Of a DNA stretch of 64,000 bases, positions 56,499-64,000 are shown in pieces. Origin of the DNA: Brevibacterium sp. S111 (lineage in GTDB: Bacteria; Actinomycetota; Actinomycetes; Actinomycetales; Brevibacteriaceae); contig NZ_RHFH01000001.1 in NCBI RefSeq assembly GCF_004745075.1, positions 248,001-312,000 of the forward strand, written 5' to 3'. The stretch's first letter is position 1. Each line of letters opens with the position of its first letter. The notes below the pieces were generated by a model, which saw nothing but the letters and a program-made list of their open reading frames with translations, had not been told where the DNA came from and searched no databases. The translations under genes were made by a program, and so were the position numbers.

Positions 56499-56862
56499 AT
56501 CAGCGGCTTGACCATGATCAGGCAGGGCGTGCTTTCGCCCCACAGGTCGGTCTCCTCGAGCGAAATGAATCCCGCCGTCTCGTAGAAGTGCCGGGTTCGC
56601 GCATAGTTCGCATCGCTGTGCGAAAACCCGAGAGTCTTCACTTGCAGCAATTTCACCCCACGCTTCCGGGCATCGGCACTGATCGCCCGCATCATCGCCG
56701 TCCCGACCCCCGCACCGTCCATGTCTCCATGGTGCGTGCCTCGTCGATGTATTCTGCATTCGATTCGGGCCTGCCGAACCATTCCGGCACGGTCGCAAGC
56801 AGACGCTCCACATCCTCGGGGACCGCTTCGTCGCGGTGTGCCGCCCATCGTGTCTGAGCCAT
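56495..56862 (-). pseudogene. GNAT acetyltransferase gene with internal frameshifting deletion
   Basis: The N-terminal part from ATG 56862 reads MAQTRWAAHRDEAVPEDVERLLATVPEWFG and runs to RTMETWTV before it meets a stop in the wrong frame. The C-terminal part, in another frame from about 56725, reads GAGVGTAMMRAISADARKRGV and ends LIMVKPLI. The central GNAT strands that normally link them (about 35-40 residues) are missing. CATGGA is repeated at the junction (near 56723 and 56733). It lies just upstream of an intact GNAT gene. Confidence 0.78.
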
Positions 56863-56920
56863 GATCCCCATCTTAGGTGCGACACAGAACCGTCAACTCT
56901 GCGTTGTTAGACTCACGTCC

Positions 56921-57130
56921 ATGAGTGAGCCCCAAAGCCCCGTCCTCCGTCTGATCCCGTATCTCGCGGCGATCACCGCGGCCGTCTTCATCACACTGCC
57001 GCGTCTCGGCGGCGACGGGGATCTGCTCATCAACCTCGTCTTCGGGGCCGTGGCGTATTTCGCCGCGTACTACATCGTCAAGCTCATCATCCACGTCATC
57101 GTCACCCGCATCGACGATGATCCTTCCTGA
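56921..57130 (+). CDS. Small membrane protein, 69 residues
   Basis: The product has two hydrophobic segments (LIPYLAAITAAVFITL and LINLVFGAVAYFAAYYIVKLIIHVIV) and a short acidic C-terminus. No family is recognised. Its stop lies 3 bp from the convergent AI-2E transporter stop. The ribosome site is weak, and the gap to the divergent broken GNAT gene is only 58 bp. Confidence 0.6.
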   Translation: MSEPQSPVLRLIPYLAAITAAVFITLPRLGGDGDLLINLVFGAVAYFAAYYIVKLIIHVIVTRIDDDPS

Positions 57131-57132
57131 CC

Positions 57133-58203
57133 CTACTTCTTCGCCTGCGCGGGCACGACGACCTTGCGGATGACGATGAGCGCCGAGGCGGCCACCGGCA
57201 CCGCGACGACCGCACCGAGCACACCGCCGAGGGTTCCGCCGGCGATCGCTGCGATGATGACGAGCGCTCCGGGCACGTCGACAGCGGCCTTCATGATGCG
57301 CGGGCTGAGCAGATAGGCCTCGACCTGCATGTAGACGAGGTAGTAGATGCCTGCGGCGATGCCGAGCCCCGGCGAGACCATGAGGCACGATGCCGTGATG
57401 ATGATCGCACCCGCGATTGGGCCGACGAGCGGAATGAGCGAGGCGAGGAACGCGATGAAGGCGAGCAGCGCCGGCAGGGGCGCGCCGATGATGGACAGGA
57501 AGATCGCCGAGCACACACCGTTGACGATTCCCAGGGACAGCTGGCCGAGGACGTAGCGTCCGATGGAGCGGGTGACCTCCTCGGTGACGGATTCGACCGT
57601 CGGCCGCGAGGAGGCCGCAACCAGGGAGAACATTGCGGATTTGATCGTCGGCATCGTCACGGCGAAGTAGATGGTGAGGATGACGACGATGATCACGCCG
57701 GTGAGGAAACTGAGGATCCCCGCCCCGATCGACACGACACCGCCGCCGACGGAGAGCACATTCTTCGGATCCGAGACCCATGCGCCGATGTTCGCAAACA
57801 CCGCATCGATGTCGATCGCACCGGTGAACTGCTTTTCGAGTTCCGTCACCCACCCCGTCGCCGCGAGGTTCGCCACGATCCCGGGCAGATCCGCGATGAA
57901 CGTCTGGATCTGACTGATCACGGCCGGGGCGATTAGCAGCGCCACCCCGACGACGATGAGGATGAAGGCTGCGACGACGATGAGGACCGCCAGCGAGCGC
58001 GGCACCTTGCGTGCGACGAACCACTGCACGATCGGGTCGAGTCCGAGGGCGAGGAACAGTGCCAGACCGACGTAGATGAGCAGGGTTGCCACGGACTGCA
58101 GCGCCGTCATCAGCGCGATCGCCAGTCCCACACCCAGAGCGCCGGTGAAGCCGACCCGGAATGCGTTGTTGAGTGTCAGGGATTTGCCCTGCCCAGTGCC
58201 CAT
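57133..58203 (-). CDS. AI-2E family (TqsA/PerM-like) transporter
   Basis: The 356-residue membrane protein has eight hydrophobic segments in the AI-2E pattern: LGLDPIVQWFVARKVPRSLAVLIV near the N-terminus, a large extracytoplasmic loop, and PLVGPIAGAIIITA with the late GGTLGGVLGAVVAVPVAA. Family members export autoinducer-2 or act as Na+/H+ antiporters; the substrate here is not determined. It is divergent from the M3 peptidase gene. Confidence 0.88.
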   Translation of the reverse strand: MGTGQGKSLTLNNAFRVGFTGALGVGLAIALMTALQSVATLLIYVGLALFLALGLDPIVQWFVARKVPRSLAVLIVVAAFILIVVGVALLIAPAVISQIQTFIADLPGIVANLAATGWVTELEKQFTGAIDIDAVFANIGAWVSDPKNVLSVGGGVVSIGAGILSFLTGVIIVVILTIYFAVTMPTIKSAMFSLVAASSRPTVESVTEEVTRSIGRYVLGQLSLGIVNGVCSAIFLSIIGAPLPALLAFIAFLASLIPLVGPIAGAIIITASCLMVSPGLGIAAGIYYLVYMQVEAYLLSPRIMKAAVDVPGALVIIAAIAGGTLGGVLGAVVAVPVAASALIVIRKVVVPAQAKK

Positions 58204-58288
58204 GACCTCAAGTGTAACCAGCGATCATGCGCCGGTCGGCACTCTCACGTTAGGATCGGCTGGAGACCCCAACCGTAGAGAAAGTGGT

Positions 58289-60991
58289 ATGTCGAGAATG
58301 AACGCAGAACCGAACAGCATCGATGTCTGGGAGGCGTTCCTCGACCCGCAGGGCGACTATTCGCTGCCCGACTTCACCGCGGTGACCCCGGAGGCCCTGT
58401 TGACCGCGGTTCACACGGCGACCGATTTCGCCCGCGCCGAGGTGGCCGCCATCATCGCTGATGAAGCGGAGTCCACGTTCTTCTCCACCACCGTGAGGTT
58501 CGAGTCCGCGTCCGTGCCGATGACCCGCATCGCCTCCGTGGCCGCGGCCGTCGAGTCGAATCATCTGCGTCCTGAACTCACCGACGCCATCGCCGAGGTG
58601 TGGGAGGTCCTGTCCGCGACCCGCACCGAGATCCTGCTCGACGTCGACCTCTTCCACCGGATCGAACAGGTCTCGGTCACCGACCTCAACCCCGAGGACA
58701 AACGGCAGCAGGAGCTCACCGTCGAACTCTTCGTCCGGGCCGGTGCCCGCCTCGGCGAGGAGGGCCGGGAGCAGATGGCCACGATCGCGGCGGAACTGAC
58801 CACGCTGGAGAACTCCTTCTCCCGCGCCCTGCAGCTCGATACACGGGAACTGGCCGTCCACCTCGGCGAGGTCGAAGCCCTGGCCGGGATGAACGAGGAC
58901 CAGATCGCGGCAGCGGCGACTCGCGCGAACGAGCGCGGGGTCGACGGCTACCTGCTGCCGCTGAACAACTTCACGCAGCAGATCGTGCTCGAATCCCTCA
59001 ACACGGCGCAGACCCGTCGGCACGTGCTGAACAATTCGATGGCCCGCGGGTCCCGCGGCGGCGACGGGGACACCCGCACCCAGGTCGCTGACACCACGGC
59101 GCTGCGCGCCCTGCAGGCGCACCTGCTCGGATACCCCTCGTATTCGTCGTTCGCCATCGACAATCAGACCGCAGGCAACCCCGATGCCGCCGCGGACATC
59201 GTCTCTTCCCTCATCAATGCCGCGAATGCCCAACTCGATGAGGAGCTCGCGCAGGTCAAGGACCGCTACGGCCTCGAAGCCGTCGCAGCCGAGGACGTCA
59301 AGCACTATCTGGCGAAGTTCCGGGCCGATGAATTCGGCATCGACCCCGACGAAGTGGCTAAGTACTTCGAGTTCGACACCGTGCTCACCGAAGGAGTCTT
59401 CCGCGCCGCGACCGGTCTCTACGGCATCACCTTCGCCCCTTATGACGGAGTCCGTGCCTGGCACGAGGATGTCCGCGCCTTCGAAGTCACCGATACCACC
59501 GAACGCCCCCTGGGCCTGGTGCTCATCGACCCGTATGCCCGAGATACGAAGCGCGGCGGCGCCTGGATGGACCAGCTGGTTCCGGCCTCCCGCCTGACGG
59601 GGCTGCTGCCGGTCGTCACTCTCTCGCTCAACCTCGCCAAGCCGGGACAGGGACGGCCCACCCTGCTCAACCCGACCGAGCTGACGACCTTCTTCCACGA
59701 ATTCGGCCATGTCCTCCACGGACTGTTCGCGAACTCGACATACCCGTCGACGGCGGGTACCGCGGTACCGCGCGACTATGTCGAGTTCCCCTCCCAGCTC
59801 AACGAGATGTGGCGCTTCCACCCGCAGGTCCTCCCCCACTTCGCCAAGCACGTCGACACGGGTGAGCCGATGCCGGCCGAACTCGTCGACGCCCTCATCG
59901 CCAGTGAGAAGTTCGGGCAGGGCTTCGACACGATCGAATACCTCGCCGCGGCCATGCTCGACCTGTCCTGGCATTCGCTCGAAGCCGGCGAGCACATCAC
60001 CGATGTGCTGTCCTTCGAATCCGAAGTGCTTGCCGCTGCCGGGTTCTCCCCGCTCGTTCCGCCGCGCTACCGGTCGACGTACTTCGGGCACATCTTCGCC
60101 TCCGGTTATGCATCCGGCTACTACTCCTACCTCTACTCCGAGGTCATCGCCGCCTGGGTGAGCGAATGGTTCGACGAGCAGGGCGGGCTCAGCCGCGAGG
60201 CCGGCGATGCCTTCCGCGAGGCCATTCTCGCTCCCGGCTATTCGGTCGACCCGATGTCGGCGATCGAACGCTTCTTCGGCACCCGCCCCGATGTCGGCCC
60301 GCTCCTGCGCCGCCGCGGACTCGCCGAACCCGTGACCGAGGCCGAGGCAGAGACCGAGGTTGAGGCTGAAGGTACTGAAGCGGATGCGAACGCGGAGGCC
60401 GGCGCGGGAACGGGTGCGAGCCTCGGCGCGGAATCGGTGGGTGAGTCGGACCCCGCCGAGGAGGTCACTGCCGAGTCCGGGCCCGGAGCCGCCTCGTCGA
60501 GCGGGGAGACGAAGATCCACCCCAACCATGAGGCGGTCGCGGCCGATCTCGTCGCCGCGGGCATCGAACCGCGCATCGAAATCTTCACCGAATCGACGCC
60601 GACCGCGGCGACCGCAGCCGAAGCTCTGGGTATCGAGGTCGGGGCGATCGCGAACAGCCTCATCTTCTCCGCGGCCGGTTCCCCGGTGCTCATCATGGCC
60701 TCGGGAGCCCACCGCGTCGACACCGCGCATGTGGCGTCACTCATCGGAGTCGACTCGCTCGACCGGGCGAGCAAGGAACTCGTCCGTGAGGCGACCGGTC
60801 ACGTCATCGGCGGTGTCGCCCCCTGCGGTCATCCGGGCCCGATTCCCACTTTCGTCGATGTCACGCTCAAGGATTATCCTGTTCTCTGGGCCGGCGCGGG
60901 GACGCCGAATTCGATGATGCCCCTGACGTATGAGCAGCTGCTCACCGTCACGGGAGGGAAGGAAATCACCGTTGTCGCAGAAGAGTCCTGA
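58289..60991 (+). CDS. M3-family oligopeptidase fused to a YbaK-type aminoacyl-tRNA deacylase domain
   Basis: The 900-residue protein has two parts. Residues 1-690 are a thimet/Dcp-type M3 metallopeptidase with the zinc motif HEFGH (residues 470-474) and a C-terminal ASGYASGYYSYLYSEV substrate region. A linker of about 50 residues rich in Glu, Ala and Gly follows. Residues about 742-895 form a YbaK/EbsC domain (AATAAEALGIEVGAIANSLIF, GHVIGGVAPCGHP), the fold that removes mischarged amino acids from tRNA. The frame is open throughout, with no internal stop. The start at 58289 has a GAAAG ribosome site. Stand-alone members of both families are common; the fusion is not. Confidence 0.88.
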   Translation: MSRMNAEPNSIDVWEAFLDPQGDYSLPDFTAVTPEALLTAVHTATDFARAEVAAIIADEAESTFFSTTVRFESASVPMTRIASVAAAVESNHLRPELTDAIAEVWEVLSATRTEILLDVDLFHRIEQVSVTDLNPEDKRQQELTVELFVRAGARLGEEGREQMATIAAELTTLENSFSRALQLDTRELAVHLGEVEALAGMNEDQIAAAATRANERGVDGYLLPLNNFTQQIVLESLNTAQTRRHVLNNSMARGSRGGDGDTRTQVADTTALRALQAHLLGYPSYSSFAIDNQTAGNPDAAADIVSSLINAANAQLDEELAQVKDRYGLEAVAAEDVKHYLAKFRADEFGIDPDEVAKYFEFDTVLTEGVFRAATGLYGITFAPYDGVRAWHEDVRAFEVTDTTERPLGLVLIDPYARDTKRGGAWMDQLVPASRLTGLLPVVTLSLNLAKPGQGRPTLLNPTELTTFFHEFGHVLHGLFANSTYPSTAGTAVPRDYVEFPSQLNEMWRFHPQVLPHFAKHVDTGEPMPAELVDALIASEKFGQGFDTIEYLAAAMLDLSWHSLEAGEHITDVLSFESEVLAAAGFSPLVPPRYRSTYFGHIFASGYASGYYSYLYSEVIAAWVSEWFDEQGGLSREAGDAFREAILAPGYSVDPMSAIERFFGTRPDVGPLLRRRGLAEPVTEAEAETEVEAEGTEADANAEAGAGTGASLGAESVGESDPAEEVTAESGPGAASSSGETKIHPNHEAVAADLVAAGIEPRIEIFTESTPTAATAAEALGIEVGAIANSLIFSAAGSPVLIMASGAHRVDTAHVASLIGVDSLDRASKELVREATGHVIGGVAPCGHPGPIPTFVDVTLKDYPVLWAGAGTPNSMMPLTYEQLLTVTGGKEITVVAEES

Positions 60992-61766
60992 GGCGGAGTC
61001 TGGGCGCTCGGCGTCGGAGTCCGAACGTTCCGAAGCGGAGTCTGGGCAGCCGGGTCGAGCAGTCGACTCGGCGGACACCGACACCACCTCCGCTGCACGC
61101 TTCGCAGCTTTCGCTTCCTCTCGGGGCCGCTACTATGCGGTCTTCCTCGCCGTGTTCTGCGCGGTGCTCATCATCTCGAACATCTCGGCCACGAAGGTCA
61201 TCGGCTTCGGTCCGATCGTCACCGACGGCGGCGCTTTCCTCTTCCCCATCGCGTACATCCTCGGCGATGTGATCAGCGAGGTGTACGGCTTCAAAGCCGC
61301 CCGCAAGGCTGTGATCACCGGATTCGGCCTGCAGATCCTCGCGACCTTCGTGTTCTGGCTCGTACTCATCTCCCCACCGGGGCCCGGCTATGAGAATCAG
61401 GAAGCCTTCGCCGCGGTGCTCGGCTTCTACCCGCGCATCGTCGCGGCCTCGCTCGTCGGGTACTTCGTCGGCCAGCTGCTCAATTCGTGGGTGCTCGTGG
61501 CCGTGAAGAAGCGGATGGGCGAGTCGAAGCTGTGGGTGCGGCTGCTGACCTCGACGGGTGTCGGCGAGTTCGTCGATACGCTGTTGTTCTGCGTCATCGC
61601 CTTCGCCGGAGTCATCCCGGGCCTCGACTTCCTCAACTACATCATCGTCGGCTTCGTCTACAAGGTCGCCGTTGAGATCATCTTCCTGCCCGTCACCTAC
61701 CGGGTCATCAAACTCGTCAAACGCCACGAACCCAGTTACGAGCTCGACCCCGCCGGCGCTCACTGA
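60972..61766 (+). CDS. VUT/YhhQ-family queuosine-precursor transporter
   Basis: From the TTG at 60972 (AAGGA 8 nt upstream) the product is 264 residues: a disordered Ser/Glu-rich N-terminus (about 45 residues) and six or seven membrane helices with the YhhQ pattern NISATKVIGFG and FPIAYILGDVISEVYGFKAAR. Members import queuine or preQ1. Its position facing tgt, 140 bp away, supports that role. Its start lies inside the last codons of the M3-YbaK gene. Confidence 0.9.
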   Translation: MSQKSPEAESGRSASESERSEAESGQPGRAVDSADTDTTSAARFAAFASSRGRYYAVFLAVFCAVLIISNISATKVIGFGPIVTDGGAFLFPIAYILGDVISEVYGFKAARKAVITGFGLQILATFVFWLVLISPPGPGYENQEAFAAVLGFYPRIVAASLVGYFVGQLLNSWVLVAVKKRMGESKLWVRLLTSTGVGEFVDTLLFCVIAFAGVIPGLDFLNYIIVGFVYKVAVEIIFLPVTYRVIKLVKRHEPSYELDPAGAH

Positions 61767-61801
61767 GGCGTCGTCCGTCGCATTCCGGCCGGCGCTCGAG
61801 G

Positions 61802-61869
61802 CTCAGGTCACGCGAAACTCGAAAAAGTCGTCGCCAGCGGCGTTGTTTTCGAGTTTCGCGTGACCTGAG
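61802..61869. repeat. 68-nt perfect palindromic element between yhhQ and tgt
   Basis: 24-nt arms (61802-61825 and 61846-61869; arm begins CTCAGGTCACGCGAAACTCG) are exactly complementary around a 20-nt loop containing CGCCAGCGGCG. Length, arm plan and loop core match the element at 6715-6782 read on the opposite strand. It sits between convergent stops and can act as a terminator for both genes. Confidence 0.85.
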
Positions 61870-61907
61870 ACGCTGAAGCCCTGCTGGCCACGGCTGCCGG
61901 ACCCGAG

Positions 61908-63170
<1,263 letters not shown>

Positions 63171-63182
63171 TTAACTAAGTCC

Positions 63183-64000
63183 ATGACCTTTCCGCAGATA
63201 CGCACCCACGCCGAGGCGACCGCCCCCATCGTCATCGACGGCGGGTTGGGCACCGCGGCCGAGGACCGCGGCATCGACCTCGACCACGACCTGTGGTCAG
63301 CCGAACTCATCCGCAGGAACCCCGACGCCCTCGCCGAGGTGCACGCCGCCTTCGCCGCATCCGGTGCCCGGATCCTCACGACCGCGAGCTATCAGGCGAC
63401 GCCGCTCGGCTTCGAGCGGGCAGGAATCGGTGCGGCCGAGGGCCGTCGGATCGTCACCGAGAGCGTGCGGATCGCCCGAGCTGCGGCGACCGCAGCCGCA
63501 GGCATCGAATCGGAGGGCACAGGCACAGCCGCCGCGACGCCGCACAGGGTGCCGGCCGCAGCGAACGCGAACGCAGGCGAGGCATCGGCTGCAGCCACGA
63601 GTGCCGGACCTGCACACATACTCATCGCAGGCTCCGTCGGGCCATATGGTGCCGCGCTGGGCGACGGCGGCGAGTACACCGGTGCCTACCGTCTCAACTC
63701 CGAGGAGTACGCGTCCTTTCACCGTCCGCGCATCGAAGCCCTCGCCGAGGCGGGTGCGGACCTGCTCGCCATCGAGACCCAGCCGCGTCTCGACGAGATC
63801 CGCGCGATCATGAACCTGGCCGAAGAGGTGGGTCTTCCTGCGTGGGTGAGTGTGACCCTACAGGCAGGCACGGACACGACTCCGCACGACTGCCCCACCC
63901 TGCCCGACGGATCGAGCTTGGCCGAACTCGCTGAGGCAGCGTCCGTCTCGGTGGCGGTGAAAGCGATCGGGGTCAACTGTGTGCGTCCTTCGATCGTCGC
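63183..64000 (+). CDS. Homocysteine S-methyltransferase, 5' part (runs off the window)
   Basis: The visible 272 codons encode an MmuM-type enzyme that transfers a methyl group from S-methylmethionine or S-adenosylmethionine to homocysteine: IVIDGGLGTAAEDRG, LTTASYQATPLGF, ILIAGSVGPYGAALGDGGEYTG and, at the end, GVNC with the first zinc cysteine; the later CC pair is outside the window. Between residues 100 and 142 is an Ala/Thr-rich insertion not usual for the family. The gene is divergent from tgt with a 21-bp gap. Confidence 0.88.
   Translation, partial: MTFPQIRTHAEATAPIVIDGGLGTAAEDRGIDLDHDLWSAELIRRNPDALAEVHAAFAASGARILTTASYQATPLGFERAGIGAAEGRRIVTESVRIARAAATAAAGIESEGTGTAAATPHRVPAAANANAGEASAAATSAGPAHILIAGSVGPYGAALGDGGEYTGAYRLNSEEYASFHRPRIEALAEAGADLLAIETQPRLDEIRAIMNLAEEVGLPAWVSVTLQAGTDTTPHDCPTLPDGSSLAELAEAASVSVAVKAIGVNCVRPSIV

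Noticed and set aside
58250..60730. 826-residue minus-strand open frame opposite the M3-YbaK gene
   Set aside because: It is a mirror frame of a high-GC gene with no recognisable domain and no ribosome site.

Overview
The window looks like chromosomal core DNA of a high-GC Gram-positive actinobacterium, most likely a Brevibacterium-type member of the Micrococcales. The clues are the strong G/C third-position bias, GTG and TTG starts, DtxR/IdeR-type iron boxes, a HspR-type HAIR operator next to a SigH/SigR-like promoter, CGC-N5-GCG (ClgR-like) boxes, DUF1707 and TIGR03085-like proteins, and the recR-lysC-asd order. The species call is inference from gene content, not from a search. I see no prophage, insertion sequence, CRISPR array or biosynthetic megacluster.

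Layout. 0.2-6.5 kb: a class A penicillin-binding protein, a metallophosphoesterase and a ZnuABC-like zinc importer, all on the minus strand. 6.5-7.0 kb: a repeat-rich spacer. 7.0-13.8 kb: the minus-strand chain dnaX, recR, lysC (aspartokinase) and asd. 13.9-21.9 kb: small regulatory and envelope proteins, a two-domain acetyltransferase, a Sir2 protein with an altered zinc site, a membrane protein/winged-helix pair behind a long palindromic operator, an amidase and an AraC regulator. 22.0-26.1 kb: an iron-siderophore ABC operon under a DtxR-type box. 26.2-32.7 kb: a FUSC-type transporter, a disrupted ECF sigma factor with its YCII partner, a DUF4333 lipoprotein, a quinone reductase, a DJ-1/PfpI protein and a Nei-type glycosylase. 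32.8-33.2 kb: tRNA-Ser(GGA) and the 4.5S SRP RNA. 33.3-36 kb: an L,D-transpeptidase and a second, orphan siderophore-binding lipoprotein with its own iron box.

36.0-43.0 kb is the most interesting part. It holds a ClgR-like regulator, a SHOCT protein, a translationally coupled pair of ClpP paralogues (one with an intact triad, one that has lost the catalytic Ser and His), two spaced CGC-N5-GCG boxes upstream of the pair, a small endonuclease III-like protein, a YidC paralogue with a small membrane partner, and a ClpC-type AAA+ unfoldase carrying an LGF ClpP-docking tripeptide behind a SigH-like promoter and a HAIR box. Together these could form a self-contained, stress-induced second Clp protease.

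43.1-64 kb: a DUF3152 metalloprotease-like lipoprotein, a glyoxalase-like protein, an Opp-type transporter operon ending in a luciferase-like monooxygenase and a two-domain alkylhydroperoxidase-like protein, an aldehyde dehydrogenase with DUF779, an M23 peptidase, one intact and one broken GNAT gene, an AI-2E family permease, an M3 oligopeptidase fused to a YbaK-type tRNA-editing domain, a YhhQ-type queuosine-precursor transporter facing tgt, and the 5' part of a homocysteine S-methyltransferase that runs off the window. Two intergenic regions 55 kb apart (6.7 kb and 61.8 kb) carry the same 68-nt palindromic element.
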